Shown piece by piece: positions 17,696 through 26,310 of a DNA stretch of 64,000 bases (its first letter is position 1; each line of letters starts with the position of its first letter). The notes beneath the pieces were generated by a model that saw nothing but the letters and a program-made list of their open reading frames with translations, made no database searches and had not been told where the DNA came from. This DNA is from Candidatus Villigracilis proximus (GTDB lineage Bacteria > Chloroflexota > Anaerolineae > Anaerolineales > Villigracilaceae), in NCBI GenBank assembly GCA_016715195.1, contig JADKBB010000003.1:62001-126000 (forward strand), in the 5' to 3' direction. The translations under genes and the position numbers were made by a program.

Positions 17696-18940
17696 TCATC
17701 CTTTCTTCCTAGTTTGTTTGACATCATCCACTTCTTCGATATGCGGTTGGGTTCGGCTGGGTCTGGGCAAAAAGACCGAGAACACCGTCCCCACTCCGAT
17801 CTTACTTTTCACTTCAACGCGTCCGCCGTGCCCGTGGATGATCTGCTTGCAGATGGAAAGTCCCAAGCCGGTACCTGCCACGCGGGCTTCATGCTCGCGC
17901 ACACGGAAAAACTTCTCAAACAAATGCGGCACCGATTCATCCGGTATGCCAACACCGGTATCCTGAATATATAGAACCATTTCATCTTCCAGAGCTTCGG
18001 CACGCAGCATAACGGTCCCATTGGGGCGGTTGTATTTGATGGCATTGCTCAATAAATTCAACAAGACCTGTTTGATCTTATCGCGGTCAGCTTCAAGCAG
18101 GGGCAATCCTTCGGGTGATTCAACACGGATCTGAATATTATCATCCGTGGCTTTGGAAGCCATGACATCCTTGCACTCGTAGATCAGATCTGCCACGCTA
18201 AATACAGTTTTCCGGAATTGCACGCGCCCCGATTCAAGCCTTGCGAGATCAAGGAAAGAGGAGGCGAGGGCATTTAATCGCATCGTTTCACTGTGAATGT
18301 TGTGAATGATCTGATCGCGCTGCTCTTGAGACATTTCAGGACGCAAAAGTAAATATGTGGCTGTACTCAAAGAGGCCAGCGGCGTGCGCAATTCATGCAC
18401 GAACTCCGAGATCAAATCTGATTGCTGGAACAGGCGCGCATTTTCTATTGCCACGGCGGCTTGCGCCCCCAATACCAGAAGCATGGATTCGTCTGCGTCA
18501 CTGAATTTGCCTTTGTTCTTGTTCAAGGCCTCCAACACGCCCACGATCTTGTTCTTGGTCACCAGCGGAATTCCAAGGAGCGATTCTGTCGAGAAGCCGG
18601 TAGTCTCTTCAATGTTTGAAAAGAAACGCGGATCATCGTGAGCGTTCGTAATTCTCACAGGCTTGCGGTTATTAACGATCCACCCTGCGATACTGCCATC
18701 CAATGGCACAATGAGCCCGCGCCGCATGGATTCGTCCATGTTCGTTGAAACCTGAAAATACAACTGACGCGAAGTATCGTCATACAACAAAATGGAAGCC
18801 GCCTCTGAACCGCTGATCTCTGCCGCAGCGTGGACGATGCGTGAAAGCAAAATATCAAGATCCAGAGTGGAGGCAAGATCGCGCGCAATATCCACCAGCC
18901 GGCGGTAGCCATCCAAACGTTCAGTTTTTATTTCAGCCAT
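17696..18940 (-). CDS. GAF-domain sensor histidine kinase
   Basis: 414 residues, no membrane segment. A GAF domain occupies about 20-170 (SEAASILLYDD, VPLDGSIAGWIV, LGIPLVTKNKIVGVLEALNK). The dimerisation/phosphoacceptor region carries HELRTPLAS with His182. The catalytic domain has N-box NLLSNAIKYN, G1 DTGVGIPDES, F-box FEKFFR and G2 GTGLGLSICK. The C-terminal tail is basic. Its start overlaps the last eight bases of the Sir2 gene, so it is translated in coupling with that gene and, further upstream, with a REC-domain CpaE-like protein that is the obvious phosphotransfer partner. Confidence 0.95.
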   Translation of the reverse strand: MAEIKTERLDGYRRLVDIARDLASTLDLDILLSRIVHAAAEISGSEAASILLYDDTSRQLYFQVSTNMDESMRRGLIVPLDGSIAGWIVNNRKPVRITNAHDDPRFFSNIEETTGFSTESLLGIPLVTKNKIVGVLEALNKNKGKFSDADESMLLVLGAQAAVAIENARLFQQSDLISEFVHELRTPLASLSTATYLLLRPEMSQEQRDQIIHNIHSETMRLNALASSFLDLARLESGRVQFRKTVFSVADLIYECKDVMASKATDDNIQIRVESPEGLPLLEADRDKIKQVLLNLLSNAIKYNRPNGTVMLRAEALEDEMVLYIQDTGVGIPDESVPHLFEKFFRVREHEARVAGTGLGLSICKQIIHGHGGRVEVKSKIGVGTVFSVFLPRPSRTQPHIEEVDDVKQTRKKG

Positions 18941-19709
18941 TTAACACTCTCTCTGCAATTGCTGGGATGATCGTCGCTACATCTTCCAGAATAGCCACAT
19001 CTGCACGGACATTCAAGTAGGTTTGTGTATTATTAATAATGATCAAATGCGCACCACGATCCAGCGCCTGCATGGGCAGACCTGCCACGGGTAAAACTTC
19101 CAAAGAGGAGCCGATCACCACCATCAAGTCACATTGGCGCGCCACACGTTGAGCCTTGAACCAGGCAGCTTGAGGCAGCTGCTCGCCAAAAAGAATCACA
19201 TCCGGTTTCAGGATTTGCGCACACTTTGGGCAATGAGGAATCACACCTTTATCTGCAAACGAAGCGAGATACAATTCTGCATCCACTTTATGATAACACT
19301 GGGTACAGGTTAAAGTTTGCATGGTACCGTGCATTTCGATCACATTTTGCGCGCCGGCTTTTTGGTGAAGAACATCAATATTTTGGGTAATAATGGAATG
19401 TAAGCGCCCCGCTTTTTCCAGATCGGCCAACGCGTAGTGTGCAGGATTCGGCTTGGCAAAAAAAATCTGACTCGCCAGTGGGCGAAACCATTCATAGAAT
19501 TTTTCAGGAGCCGTGCGAAAAGTAGTTAGAGAAGCCACCTCCAACGGCTCATCGCGTGACCACAACCCTGTCCCTGTGGAACGAAAATCAGGAATTCCAG
19601 ATGGTGTGGAAAGCCCCGCACCAGTCAACACTACCGCATGTTTCGACTGACGGAAAAGATCCGCCGCAAAATCAATGTTGGTTTGTGTCTGGGAGGAAAA
19701 CAAACTCAC
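18933..19709 (-). CDS. cobB: Sir2-family NAD-dependent protein deacylase
   Basis: 258 residues, standard for a class III/U sirtuin. The NAD-binding motifs GAGLSTPSGIPDFRS (about 30-44) and TQNIDVLH are intact, His127 (EMHG) is the catalytic base, and the zinc site is two CxxC pairs at Cys135/138 and Cys160/163. It removes acyl groups from lysine using NAD+. The ATG overlaps the stop of the CpaE-like gene as ATGA, and its own end overlaps the histidine kinase start. A deacylase buried between a kinase and its probable partner suggests control of a signalling protein by lysine acylation; that is inference. Confidence 0.93.
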   Translation of the reverse strand: MSLFSSQTQTNIDFAADLFRQSKHAVVLTGAGLSTPSGIPDFRSTGTGLWSRDEPLEVASLTTFRTAPEKFYEWFRPLASQIFFAKPNPAHYALADLEKAGRLHSIITQNIDVLHQKAGAQNVIEMHGTMQTLTCTQCYHKVDAELYLASFADKGVIPHCPKCAQILKPDVILFGEQLPQAAWFKAQRVARQCDLMVVIGSSLEVLPVAGLPMQALDRGAHLIIINNTQTYLNVRADVAILEDVATIIPAIAERVLNG

Positions 19710-20869
19710 CGAGCCTTTTCGCGCTCAAGGATGGTATCTGCCATCTTCAGAAATTGCTGCGAAGTGATATTGGTCGGCTGACAGATCACCACGGGGGTTT
19801 GCATCCGTATGGCCTGCATGAACAATTCAGGAGCGGGGGTGAGTGTGATCGCAACCGAATGATTTAATTGTTCCTGCACCTTCGCCCATTGCATTTGCGC
19901 TTCAGAACGTTGACGATTATTCAACACCACACTAATACTCGTGCGGTCTATTTTTAGATCAGCAATTCCATCGATCAACATCCTGCTATGCTGAATGGAA
20001 CTGGGCACACCTTCCACAACAATAATGCGCTCAGTACACAGCGGCAGAACCTTTTGCACAAAACCCGGCAAACCAACTCCCAGGTCCAGAACTACGAAAC
20101 GGGCCAGCGTGGAAAGCCGGGTAACCAATGCTTCATAGTTTTGCACTTGTGAAGTTAAAGTCACATCCCGCGGATTTTCAGAAGCCAATAAAAGTTTTAA
20201 CCCCGAACCATGTGCAACCAGAGAAGACACCACTTTTCACGCGTCACCTCCACCACACTGCCTTGTAAAATCTCAGTCAATCCTTTTTGGTTCGGAACAC
20301 CCAGATCAGCGCCAAGTGTGCCCTGCCCCGGAGTCAATTCAGCCAGGATCACATCCGATTGTGCGCGGGTAAAAATGGCTGCCGCCAAATTTGAAGCCAG
20401 CGACGAAACGCCCAATCCACCGCGCGCAGAAAGTACACCGATCACATAGCCATGATGCTCATGGGATGTAGTCATTACATCACTTGCTTCCTTCGGACCC
20501 GAACGTGCAAGCAAAGCCTTTACATGCGCTTGTAATTCAGTGGGATGTGTGGGTTTGGTCAGGTAATCATCTGCCCCCACCTCAAAGCCGGTTACTTTAT
20601 CATCCAACTGCGTCTTGGCAGTGAACATCAGAATTGGCACAGTGACCGTTGTTGGATTCTTACGCAGCCGGCGCGTAACTTCGTACCCGTCCATATCCGG
20701 CATCATTACATCCAACAGAGATCAAATCCGGGCGCTCTTCAAAAGCCTTCGCCAACCCCTGCGAACCATTTGAAGCCGCAATGATTTGATAGCCCTGTCT
20801 TTGCAGCATCAAACCCACGAGTCTGAGTGTATCCACATCATCATCAATAATCAGAATTTTTTCAGTCAT
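19706..20869 (-). CDS. Response regulator fused to CpaE/TadZ-like degenerate MinD ATPase (two frameshifts in this sequence)
   Basis: Three consecutive minus-strand frames rebuild one protein of about 387 residues. Residues 1-125 are a receiver domain (ILIIDDDVDTLRL acidic pocket, DVMMPDMDGYE phosphoacceptor Asp, LMFTAKTQ and LTKPTHP). After a linker comes a MinD/ParA-like domain whose P-loop reads SARGGLGVSSLASNLA: the usual deviant Walker Lys residues are missing, as in CpaE and TadZ proteins that localise pilus machinery. The breaks are near 20716-20722 (one base extra) and at the TTTT run 20234-20237 (one base short). GAGG precedes ATG 20869. Both breaks look like consensus errors. No pilus genes are in the window. 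Confidence 0.85.
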
Positions 20870-20947
20870 TTCGCCTCGGCAATGAAACACAGTCTAACAC
20901 GATAATTATAACGGATAAGTTGCTTCATTTCAGCAGCACCCTTATGC

Positions 20948-20953
20948 TATAAT
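20948..20953 (+). promoter_or_regulatory. tmRNA -10 box
   Basis: A perfect TATAAT placed 31 bases before the mature tmRNA 5' end. TTCATT at 20924-20929 is a weak -35 at 18 bases spacing. This leaves a leader of roughly 25 bases to be removed by RNase P. Confidence 0.6.
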
Positions 20954-20984
20954 GAAAATGCATCAGGAAAGTCCCTGCACACTT

Positions 20985-21361
20985 GGGGATGATCGGCTTC
21001 GACGGGAGAGGCTGGTTCCGGAATGCGAGCCGAGCGCGCGCCGAACTCGTAAAATCAGCGCAAACTTTAAGTGCCAAAAACACTTCATACGCTGCTATGC
21101 CCCTCGCCGCCTAAGGCGAACCATAACAGTTGACATCTTCGGATGTCACGTCCGCCGTCACCGAACTCCACCGGGTGACGGGTCGGGCGACACAAAGGTG
21201 GAGCGCTGCGTATGACTCTGCTAAATACGCCTAAGACCAGCAGATGGTCACAGAGTTACCTGCCCGCTGAGATCTCTGTGATGACTACCTTCAGCAGGCT
21301 ACGCTCGTAGATTTCCGAGGGTCGAATCTTTCGGACGCGGGTTCAATTCCCGCCATCTCCA
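20985..21361 (+). ncRNA. ssrA: Transfer-messenger RNA (tmRNA)
   Basis: One-piece tmRNA of about 377 bases that rescues stalled ribosomes. The 5' end GGGGATGATCGGCTTCGACG is the conserved tmRNA start. GGGGATG pairs with the terminal CATCTCC to make the acceptor stem, followed by discriminator A; the encoded continuation is CAC, so CCA would be added post-transcriptionally. The T-arm GGTTCAATTCCCGCC is intact. The tag frame begins at GCC 21073 and ends at TAA 21112-21114, encoding AKNTSYAAMPLAA, whose LAA end is a normal protease degron. Several pseudoknot-forming GC stems follow. Confidence 0.96.
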
Positions 21362-21366
21362 CACCC

Positions 21367-21404
21367 ATTCGCCCGGCAGGTTATACTGCTGGGCGAATTC
21401 GTTT
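21367..21404 (+). terminator. tmRNA terminator
   Basis: Stem ATTCGCCC.GCAG paired with CTGC.GGGCGAAT around a 5-base loop, then TCGTTT. It lies five bases beyond the mature 3' end. Confidence 0.75.
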
Positions 21405-21416
21405 AATGGAGAACCT

Positions 21417-22160
21417 ATGAAAAAACTTTTCTTATTTATTGGATGTCTCATCTTCATCACTGCCTGCCAAAGCGCAACTGCCACACCCCAAACAGAACCC
21501 ACCCCCCAGGCAGCGACTCAGACTCCGCCCCCGCCTGCCACAGCAACACTGACATTTACTCCCACCCCAACATTACCCCCAACCCCCGTGCCCTTATTCT
21601 TTACCGAAGAATTCAACACAGATCTGGGCGCATGGGTCTCCTTCCAAACCGGCGGAGCGGAATCACCAAATGTAAACCTTGAAAACGACTTGCTGCGCAT
21701 TGATTTTTCCTCCCCGAATACCTGGTATTACGCGATACACAACGCACACGAATATACAAACGTATTTGTCAGCGCAAAATTTTCAGGTACACCTTCCGGC
21801 TCGATCGGCGTGATCTGCGATTACAGCGAATCGAATGGATGGTATGAATTCAACCTTGCCAGTGATGGAACCTATAGCGTACTCTTTGGGCAATGGCTGG
21901 CGGAAGGCATCGCACAATACACCCCCATCGCAATTGACACAACCGAATACCTCAAAGCTGGAAACCTCGATCACGAGATCGGATTGACCTGCCAGGAAAA
22001 CATCCTGCTATTACATATCAATGGAAAACTATTTCGCAAACTGGATGTCACCCGTTACGGTCTCACCGCGGGCAGAATCGGCATCAACGCCTCCTCCTTC
22101 GACGAAACCCCGGCAATCGCAATCTTTGACTGGGTAACCGTGAACGAACCAAGCCAATAA
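21417..22160 (+). CDS. Lipoprotein with Thr/Pro linker and laminin-G/concanavalin-like domain
   Basis: 247 residues. The signal peptide ends in lipobox ITAC (about 14-17). A linker of Thr-Pro repeats (about 20-60) holds the domain away from the membrane. The rest is a jelly-roll typical of DUF1080/LamG-like sheets: FFTEEFNTDLGAW at the start, SGSIGVICDYSESNGWYEF in the middle, HEIGLTCQENILLLHINGKLF and a closing IAIFDWVTV strand. Such domains bind carbohydrate or act as adhesins; no catalytic residues are evident. GGAG lies six bases before the ATG. It is between tmRNA and dnaK on the same strand. Confidence 0.82.
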   Translation: MKKLFLFIGCLIFITACQSATATPQTEPTPQAATQTPPPPATATLTFTPTPTLPPTPVPLFFTEEFNTDLGAWVSFQTGGAESPNVNLENDLLRIDFSSPNTWYYAIHNAHEYTNVFVSAKFSGTPSGSIGVICDYSESNGWYEFNLASDGTYSVLFGQWLAEGIAQYTPIAIDTTEYLKAGNLDHEIGLTCQENILLLHINGKLFRKLDVTRYGLTAGRIGINASSFDETPAIAIFDWVTVNEPSQ

Positions 22161-22187
22161 AATTTTTATAAGCCGTTAACAGAAATC

Positions 22188-22216
22188 TTGCATACATCGC
22201 TTAATATTTAGATATT
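22188..22216 (+). promoter_or_regulatory. Candidate dnaK promoter
   Basis: TTGCAT (22188-22193) and GATATT (22211-22216) separated by 17 bases, giving a leader of about 20 bases that includes the AAGGAG site. No CIRCE inverted repeat is present, so HrcA control is not supported. Confidence 0.45.
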
Positions 22217-22242
22217 GAAAACTAACGGCAAGGAGAAACCTT

Positions 22243-24138
22243 ATGGCAAAAATTATTGGCATTGACCTCGGCACGACAAACAGTGTGGTCGCTGTAATGG
22301 AAGGCGGCACACCCACAGTCATTACCACCGCAGAAGGCGGACGTATCTGCCCTTCCGTCGTCGCATTCAACAAGAACGGCGAACGCATGGTTGGACAAAC
22401 TGCAAAACGACAGGCTGTCATCAACTCAGATAACACCGTTTATTCCATAAAAAGATTCATGGGCCGCCACTTTGGCGAAACCAGCGTCGAACGCGGCATG
22501 GTTCCATATACAGTCGTCGAAGGACCATCCAATGATGTACGCGTCAAACTTCCTGTTACTGGCAAGGAATATTCCCCGCAGGAAATCAGCGCGATGATCT
22601 TGGGCAAGCTCAAATCAGATGCTGAAGCCTATCTGGGTGAACCTGTTACACAAGCCGTCATTACAGTCCCGGCGTATTTTAACGACAGTCAGCGCCAGGC
22701 CACAAAAGATGCTGGCAAGATCGCAGGTCTGGAAGTTTTACGTATCATCAACGAACCAACAGCCTCCGCGCTGACTTATGGTCTCGACAAGAAAAAGAAT
22801 GAAACAATTTTAGTATTCGACCTCGGCGGCGGTACGTTTGACGTATCCGTCCTTGAAGTAGGCGAAGGCGTAATCGAAGTTAAATCCACAAATGGCGATA
22901 CTCATCTCGGCGGCGATGACTGGGATCAAAAGATCACCAACTGGGCAGCCGATGAATTCAAGAAAGATCAGGGCATTGACCTGCGGGCTGACAAACAGGC
23001 ATTACAACGTTTACGTGAAGCCGCAGAAAAAGCCAAGATCGAGCTTTCCACAGTCATGGAAACCGAGATCAACCTGCCTTACATCACTGCTGATGCAAGC
23101 GGACCGAAGCACTTACAAGTTAAACTCACGCGCGCCAAATTCGAGCAGATGACCAACGACCTGCTAACCCGTTGCCGCAAACCGTTTGAAGCAGCGCTTA
23201 AAGATGCTGGTCTCTCCGCTGAGAAATTGGATGAAGTAGTTCTCGTCGGTGGTTCGTCACGTATGCCAATGGTACAGGATCTGGTTCGCAGTTTGACAAA
23301 TGGCAAAGAACCGAACAAGGGTGTCAATCCCGATGAAGTAGTGGCGATTGGTGCGGCCATTCAAGCCGGTGTGCTTGGTGGTGACGTAAAGGATATTTTG
23401 CTGCTGGATGTCACTCCGCTTTCACTCGGTGTGGAAACAATGGGCAGTGTGATGACCGTGATGATCGAACGCAATACCACCATCCCTGTCCGCAAGACAG
23501 AGACCTATTCCACAGCCGCAGACAACCAAACCGCAGTGGACATTCATGTTTTGCAAGGTGAGCGCCCAATGGCAGCTGACAATATGACTCTCGGCAGATT
23601 CCGATTGGATGGGCTTCCCCCTGCTCCGCGCGGTGTGCCGCAAGTGGAAGTGACTTTTGATATTGACGCGAACGGCATCATCCATGTCACAGCGAAAGAT
23701 AAAGCCACTGGCAAGGAACAGAAAGTTGCCATCACGGCTTCGACCAACCTGAACAAGAACGATATTGACCGCATGGTGCAGGAAGCGCGTCAAAATGAAA
23801 GCGCGGATAAACAGCGCCGCGAAGTGATCGAAGTAAAAAACAATGCCGATAACCTTGTGTATCAAACCGAAAAAGCATTGCGTGAGCTTGGCGATAAAGT
23901 GCCGGCGGCGGAACGCGGCTCAATTGAAACTCAGATCAACGATCTGAAGCAAGCCGCTCTAGGTGAGGATGTTGCCAGTATCAAGAAAAATACTGAGACA
24001 TTACAAAACTCCTTCCACGCATTGAGCCAGCAGCTTTATGCTCAAGAGCAACCACAAGGCCAACCTGAAGGGCAGCCTCAAGGCGGACCATCTTCCGCAC
24101 AAGATGGAGATGTGATTGACGGTGAAGTGAAGGAATAG
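22243..24138 (+). CDS. dnaK: Chaperone DnaK (Hsp70)
   Basis: 631 residues, full-length. The ATPase domain starts IIGIDLGTTNSVVAVMEGG; phosphate-2 loop VFDLGGGTFDVSVLE and adenosine loop VVLVGGSSRMPMVQ are intact. The linker and substrate-binding domain follow (LLLDVTPLSLGVETMG, then NTTIPV). The C-terminal tail is Gln/Gly-rich and ends in DGDVIDGEVKE, close to the usual EEVKDK-like end. The protein binds unfolded segments in an ATP-driven cycle with DnaJ and GrpE. Neither grpE nor dnaJ is adjacent here, and a terminator follows the gene, so it is a single-gene unit. AAGGAG precedes the ATG. Confidence 0.98.
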   Translation: MAKIIGIDLGTTNSVVAVMEGGTPTVITTAEGGRICPSVVAFNKNGERMVGQTAKRQAVINSDNTVYSIKRFMGRHFGETSVERGMVPYTVVEGPSNDVRVKLPVTGKEYSPQEISAMILGKLKSDAEAYLGEPVTQAVITVPAYFNDSQRQATKDAGKIAGLEVLRIINEPTASALTYGLDKKKNETILVFDLGGGTFDVSVLEVGEGVIEVKSTNGDTHLGGDDWDQKITNWAADEFKKDQGIDLRADKQALQRLREAAEKAKIELSTVMETEINLPYITADASGPKHLQVKLTRAKFEQMTNDLLTRCRKPFEAALKDAGLSAEKLDEVVLVGGSSRMPMVQDLVRSLTNGKEPNKGVNPDEVVAIGAAIQAGVLGGDVKDILLLDVTPLSLGVETMGSVMTVMIERNTTIPVRKTETYSTAADNQTAVDIHVLQGERPMAADNMTLGRFRLDGLPPAPRGVPQVEVTFDIDANGIIHVTAKDKATGKEQKVAITASTNLNKNDIDRMVQEARQNESADKQRREVIEVKNNADNLVYQTEKALRELGDKVPAAERGSIETQINDLKQAALGEDVASIKKNTETLQNSFHALSQQLYAQEQPQGQPEGQPQGGPSSAQDGDVIDGEVKE

Positions 24139-24171
24139 TGTGAGTAACGAGTAATAAGTGAGAAGTAAAAA

Positions 24172-24209
24172 GTGCGCCGACAATTTTCATTGTCGGCGCA
24201 CTTTTTTTC
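24172..24209. terminator. Strong intrinsic terminator between convergent dnaK and ferric-reductase-like genes
   Basis: Arms GTGCGCCGACAAT/ATTGTCGGCGCAC with a four-base loop followed by seven T on the plus strand. It lies about 30 bases from each stop. Confidence 0.92.
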
Positions 24210-24241
24210 AGGGTAAAGAATTTTTCAGAAAACAGAAGCAG

Positions 24242-24979
24242 TTATCCCTGAGCGGGATGCGGGGCTTGAGTCGGTTTCTTATTTTGGGGGAAGAGTCCAT
24301 CAATCACAATGGCAAGGATTCGATATATCAATAAAAAGAGCAGGCTGCCGGCGGAAATCCAATAATAGTTTTGCGCCCAGCCTGCGCTGGTATCTGTGCC
24401 GCTGAATAAGCCATGAAAGATTGCGAGCAGGTACATTCCAAAACTTCCGTAATGAAGGAAACGCCATGATTTTTGTCCGATGATCGGGCGGATATAAAAC
24501 GTGATTGCGAGGATCGCCCATGTATAAAATGCGATCTGGCCGATGCCCACCCAAAATGGACGATAATCTACGGTGCTGAATGGAATGAGTAATTGTAAGA
24601 GGGTGAAATTGATGTAATGGTCGCCGAGAATCACGATGGCATGAAATACGGCGAATGCCAAACCCAGCAAACTGACGTATTCATGCAAGGCAAACGCGGC
24701 GGGTGCGCCGGGCCATAGGCGTGCCATTTTATTGGAGATGCCCAGGCCAAGTGCCATGGAGATCCAAAGCAGACTTAAAGATACAAAGGCTGTGCCGCGT
24801 GATAAATACCAATAGGCTTTTGGGGCGTCGCCGTTGAGAGAGAAGGCCATGTTGGGCAGCCAGGATGGCAGAACCAGGACGGCGAATAACAGACCGACAA
24901 TCATGGCTAACAGGAACATCAAAAAAGTTTGGATGTTGACGGATGATTCATATTCAGGTTCAGATGAGTTTACAGACAT
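24242..24979 (-). CDS. Ferric-reductase-like transmembrane heme protein (MsrQ/FRD family)
   Basis: 245 residues, about six helices. Paired histidines on two helices, LHEYVSLLGLAFAVFHAI and WRFLHYGSFGMYLLAIFHGL, have the spacing expected for two b-type hemes spanning the membrane. There is no FAD/NAD domain, as in MsrQ. GGAG six bases before ATG 24979 chooses this start over an upstream one. It follows apbE by ten bases and ends the operon. It would pass electrons from the membrane pool to, or from, an extracytoplasmic flavoprotein matured by ApbE. Confidence 0.87.
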   Translation of the reverse strand: MSVNSSEPEYESSVNIQTFLMFLLAMIVGLLFAVLVLPSWLPNMAFSLNGDAPKAYWYLSRGTAFVSLSLLWISMALGLGISNKMARLWPGAPAAFALHEYVSLLGLAFAVFHAIVILGDHYINFTLLQLLIPFSTVDYRPFWVGIGQIAFYTWAILAITFYIRPIIGQKSWRFLHYGSFGMYLLAIFHGLFSGTDTSAGWAQNYYWISAGSLLFLLIYRILAIVIDGLFPQNKKPTQAPHPAQG

Positions 24980-24989
24980 ACTATACTCC

Positions 24990-25907
24990 TTACAAATATT
25001 CAAAAATGCGCTGGCTGTAAAACGTGTGTCCATTTTCGAGGACGATAATGCCAGCCAGCACGGGGTCCGCTTCGATCCACTTTAATCCTTCTTCGCCGCC
25101 CAAAATCAGTACGGCTTTCGCGGCGGCTTCAGCTTCCATGACGGTCGGCGCGACGATGGTGGCGGTGACGACATTTGTTTGAGCAGGCTGAGCCGTGTAT
25201 GGATCGATAATGTGATGACGCGCTAATCCGTTTTGTTTCCAATGGCGGCGATCTTTGCCTGAGGTGGCAACTCCGCAGCGATTGAGGTTTAGGGTTTCAA
25301 AATCTGTTTCTTTCACGAATGGATTCTTAACACCGATCTGCCACGGCTGCCCGTTTGCAAGGGAATCACTTATGGCAATGTCACCGGCGGCGTTCATTAA
25401 TACGGAACCAAATTCTTTAAGTCTTTCAACGGTTTGATGCGCGGCCCAGCCTTTTGCAACTCCGCCAAAATCAAGATGCACGCCATGAGGCAGGCAAATG
25501 GTTTGGGATTTTTCATCCCAGACTACGAGTGAAAGCGGATGCGTTGCTGTTAAAAAATTTGAGCTTTCATTTTTATTTTGATAACGCGGCAGGTTATCAA
25601 AACTTTGGTCATAACCGGCTTCGAGCATTGCATCTAAAACGGTCGGCGTGACCAGTCCATTTGTAATGATTTCGGCAGATAGGGAATATTGGAAGACATC
25701 CCACAGCGTATCACTGACTTCCACAGGCTGGTCGAATGTCTGGTTGAGAAGAGACAGCTCACTGTTAGGGCGGAAGCGGCTGAGAGTCTGCTCCCAGCCT
25801 TCGAACCAGACTGGAATTTCGTCTATTATGGAGGGAGCAGAATTTTCCCCCTCCATAACGACAAGCATTTCGCCGCCCATGGCGCGGAATGGCAAACGAT
25901 GCAACAT
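24990..25907 (-). CDS. apbE: FAD:protein FMN transferase (ApbE)
   Basis: 305 residues. MGGEM near the N-terminus, LDFGGVAKGWA and NAAGDIAIS in the centre, and HHIIDPYTAQPAQ plus the VMEAEAAAKA Mg2+-binding region near the C-terminus are the ApbE signatures. The enzyme attaches FMN covalently to Thr or Ser of target proteins outside the cytoplasm. No signal peptide or lipobox is obvious, so it may act in the cytoplasm or be exported otherwise. Its ATG overlaps the stop of the upstream gene (TAATG). The adjacent heme protein strongly suggests a redox role, but no classical FMN-binding-domain substrate is encoded in the operon. Confidence 0.93.
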   Translation of the reverse strand: MLHRLPFRAMGGEMLVVMEGENSAPSIIDEIPVWFEGWEQTLSRFRPNSELSLLNQTFDQPVEVSDTLWDVFQYSLSAEIITNGLVTPTVLDAMLEAGYDQSFDNLPRYQNKNESSNFLTATHPLSLVVWDEKSQTICLPHGVHLDFGGVAKGWAAHQTVERLKEFGSVLMNAAGDIAISDSLANGQPWQIGVKNPFVKETDFETLNLNRCGVATSGKDRRHWKQNGLARHHIIDPYTAQPAQTNVVTATIVAPTVMEAEAAAKAVLILGGEEGLKWIEADPVLAGIIVLENGHTFYSQRIFEYL

Positions 25908-26281
25908 TATGATGAACCTGTTGAAGTAACAGTCCCGCCGCCAGTGTTGGCGCCGGTGTTGGCGCCGCTGTTGTTTCCACCGCCGCCACCGCCGCCGCCG
26001 GTCTGAACAATGATCTGAGTCTGCGGGGCAGTTCCACCTAACAAAATGGGGCCGCTCGGCAACGCAGCACCTTGTGCTGTGGGTTGAGTTTCAACCACCG
26101 GTGTAACTATTTGTACCGGGTCCATCGGCGGCTGTGCGGCCTGTTCCTGCGCACGTTTTATGGCGGCTTCACGATCTGGGCCAGCAAACATATTCCAGAA
26201 AATAAGCGAAAAGGCCATTGATCCAGTCGCGATCACCAGTTGTATATCATTCCAATTTCGAGATGCGGGTTTATTTGCCAT
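25907..26281 (-). CDS. Small membrane protein with Gly/Asn-rich tail
   Basis: 124 residues: one hydrophobic segment (about 13-30), a Gln/Ala-rich helix, then a low-complexity tail containing eight consecutive Gly and Ser-Gly-Ala-Asn-Thr repeats. AGGAG stands eight bases before the ATG. It is translationally linked to apbE. No family recognised; it may be a membrane tether or scaffold for the redox proteins of the operon. Confidence 0.7.
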   Translation of the reverse strand: MANKPASRNWNDIQLVIATGSMAFSLIFWNMFAGPDREAAIKRAQEQAAQPPMDPVQIVTPVVETQPTAQGAALPSGPILLGGTAPQTQIIVQTGGGGGGGGNNSGANTGANTGGGTVTSTGSS

Positions 26282-26310
26282 GTTGAATACTCCTGTTAAA
26301 CAGGTTGAAC

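Noticed and set aside
20952..21215. Protein-coding frame over the start of the tmRNA
   Set aside because: The sequence is fully explained by the conserved tmRNA ends, the acceptor pairing and the tag frame.
22161..22242. CIRCE-type heat-shock operator at dnaK
   Set aside because: No TTAGCACTC/GAGTGCTAA inverted repeat was found. The region instead holds a -35/-10 pair and a ribosome-binding site.
24980..25033. N-terminal extension of the ferric-reductase-like protein
   Set aside because: The extension overlaps the apbE coding end. A GGAG site sits before the inner ATG 24979.
25907..26281. Flavinylation motif in the Gly-rich tail (SGANT repeats)
   Set aside because: The stretch is low-complexity and lacks the surrounding FMN-binding fold. 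The similarity is too weak to assign an FMN site.
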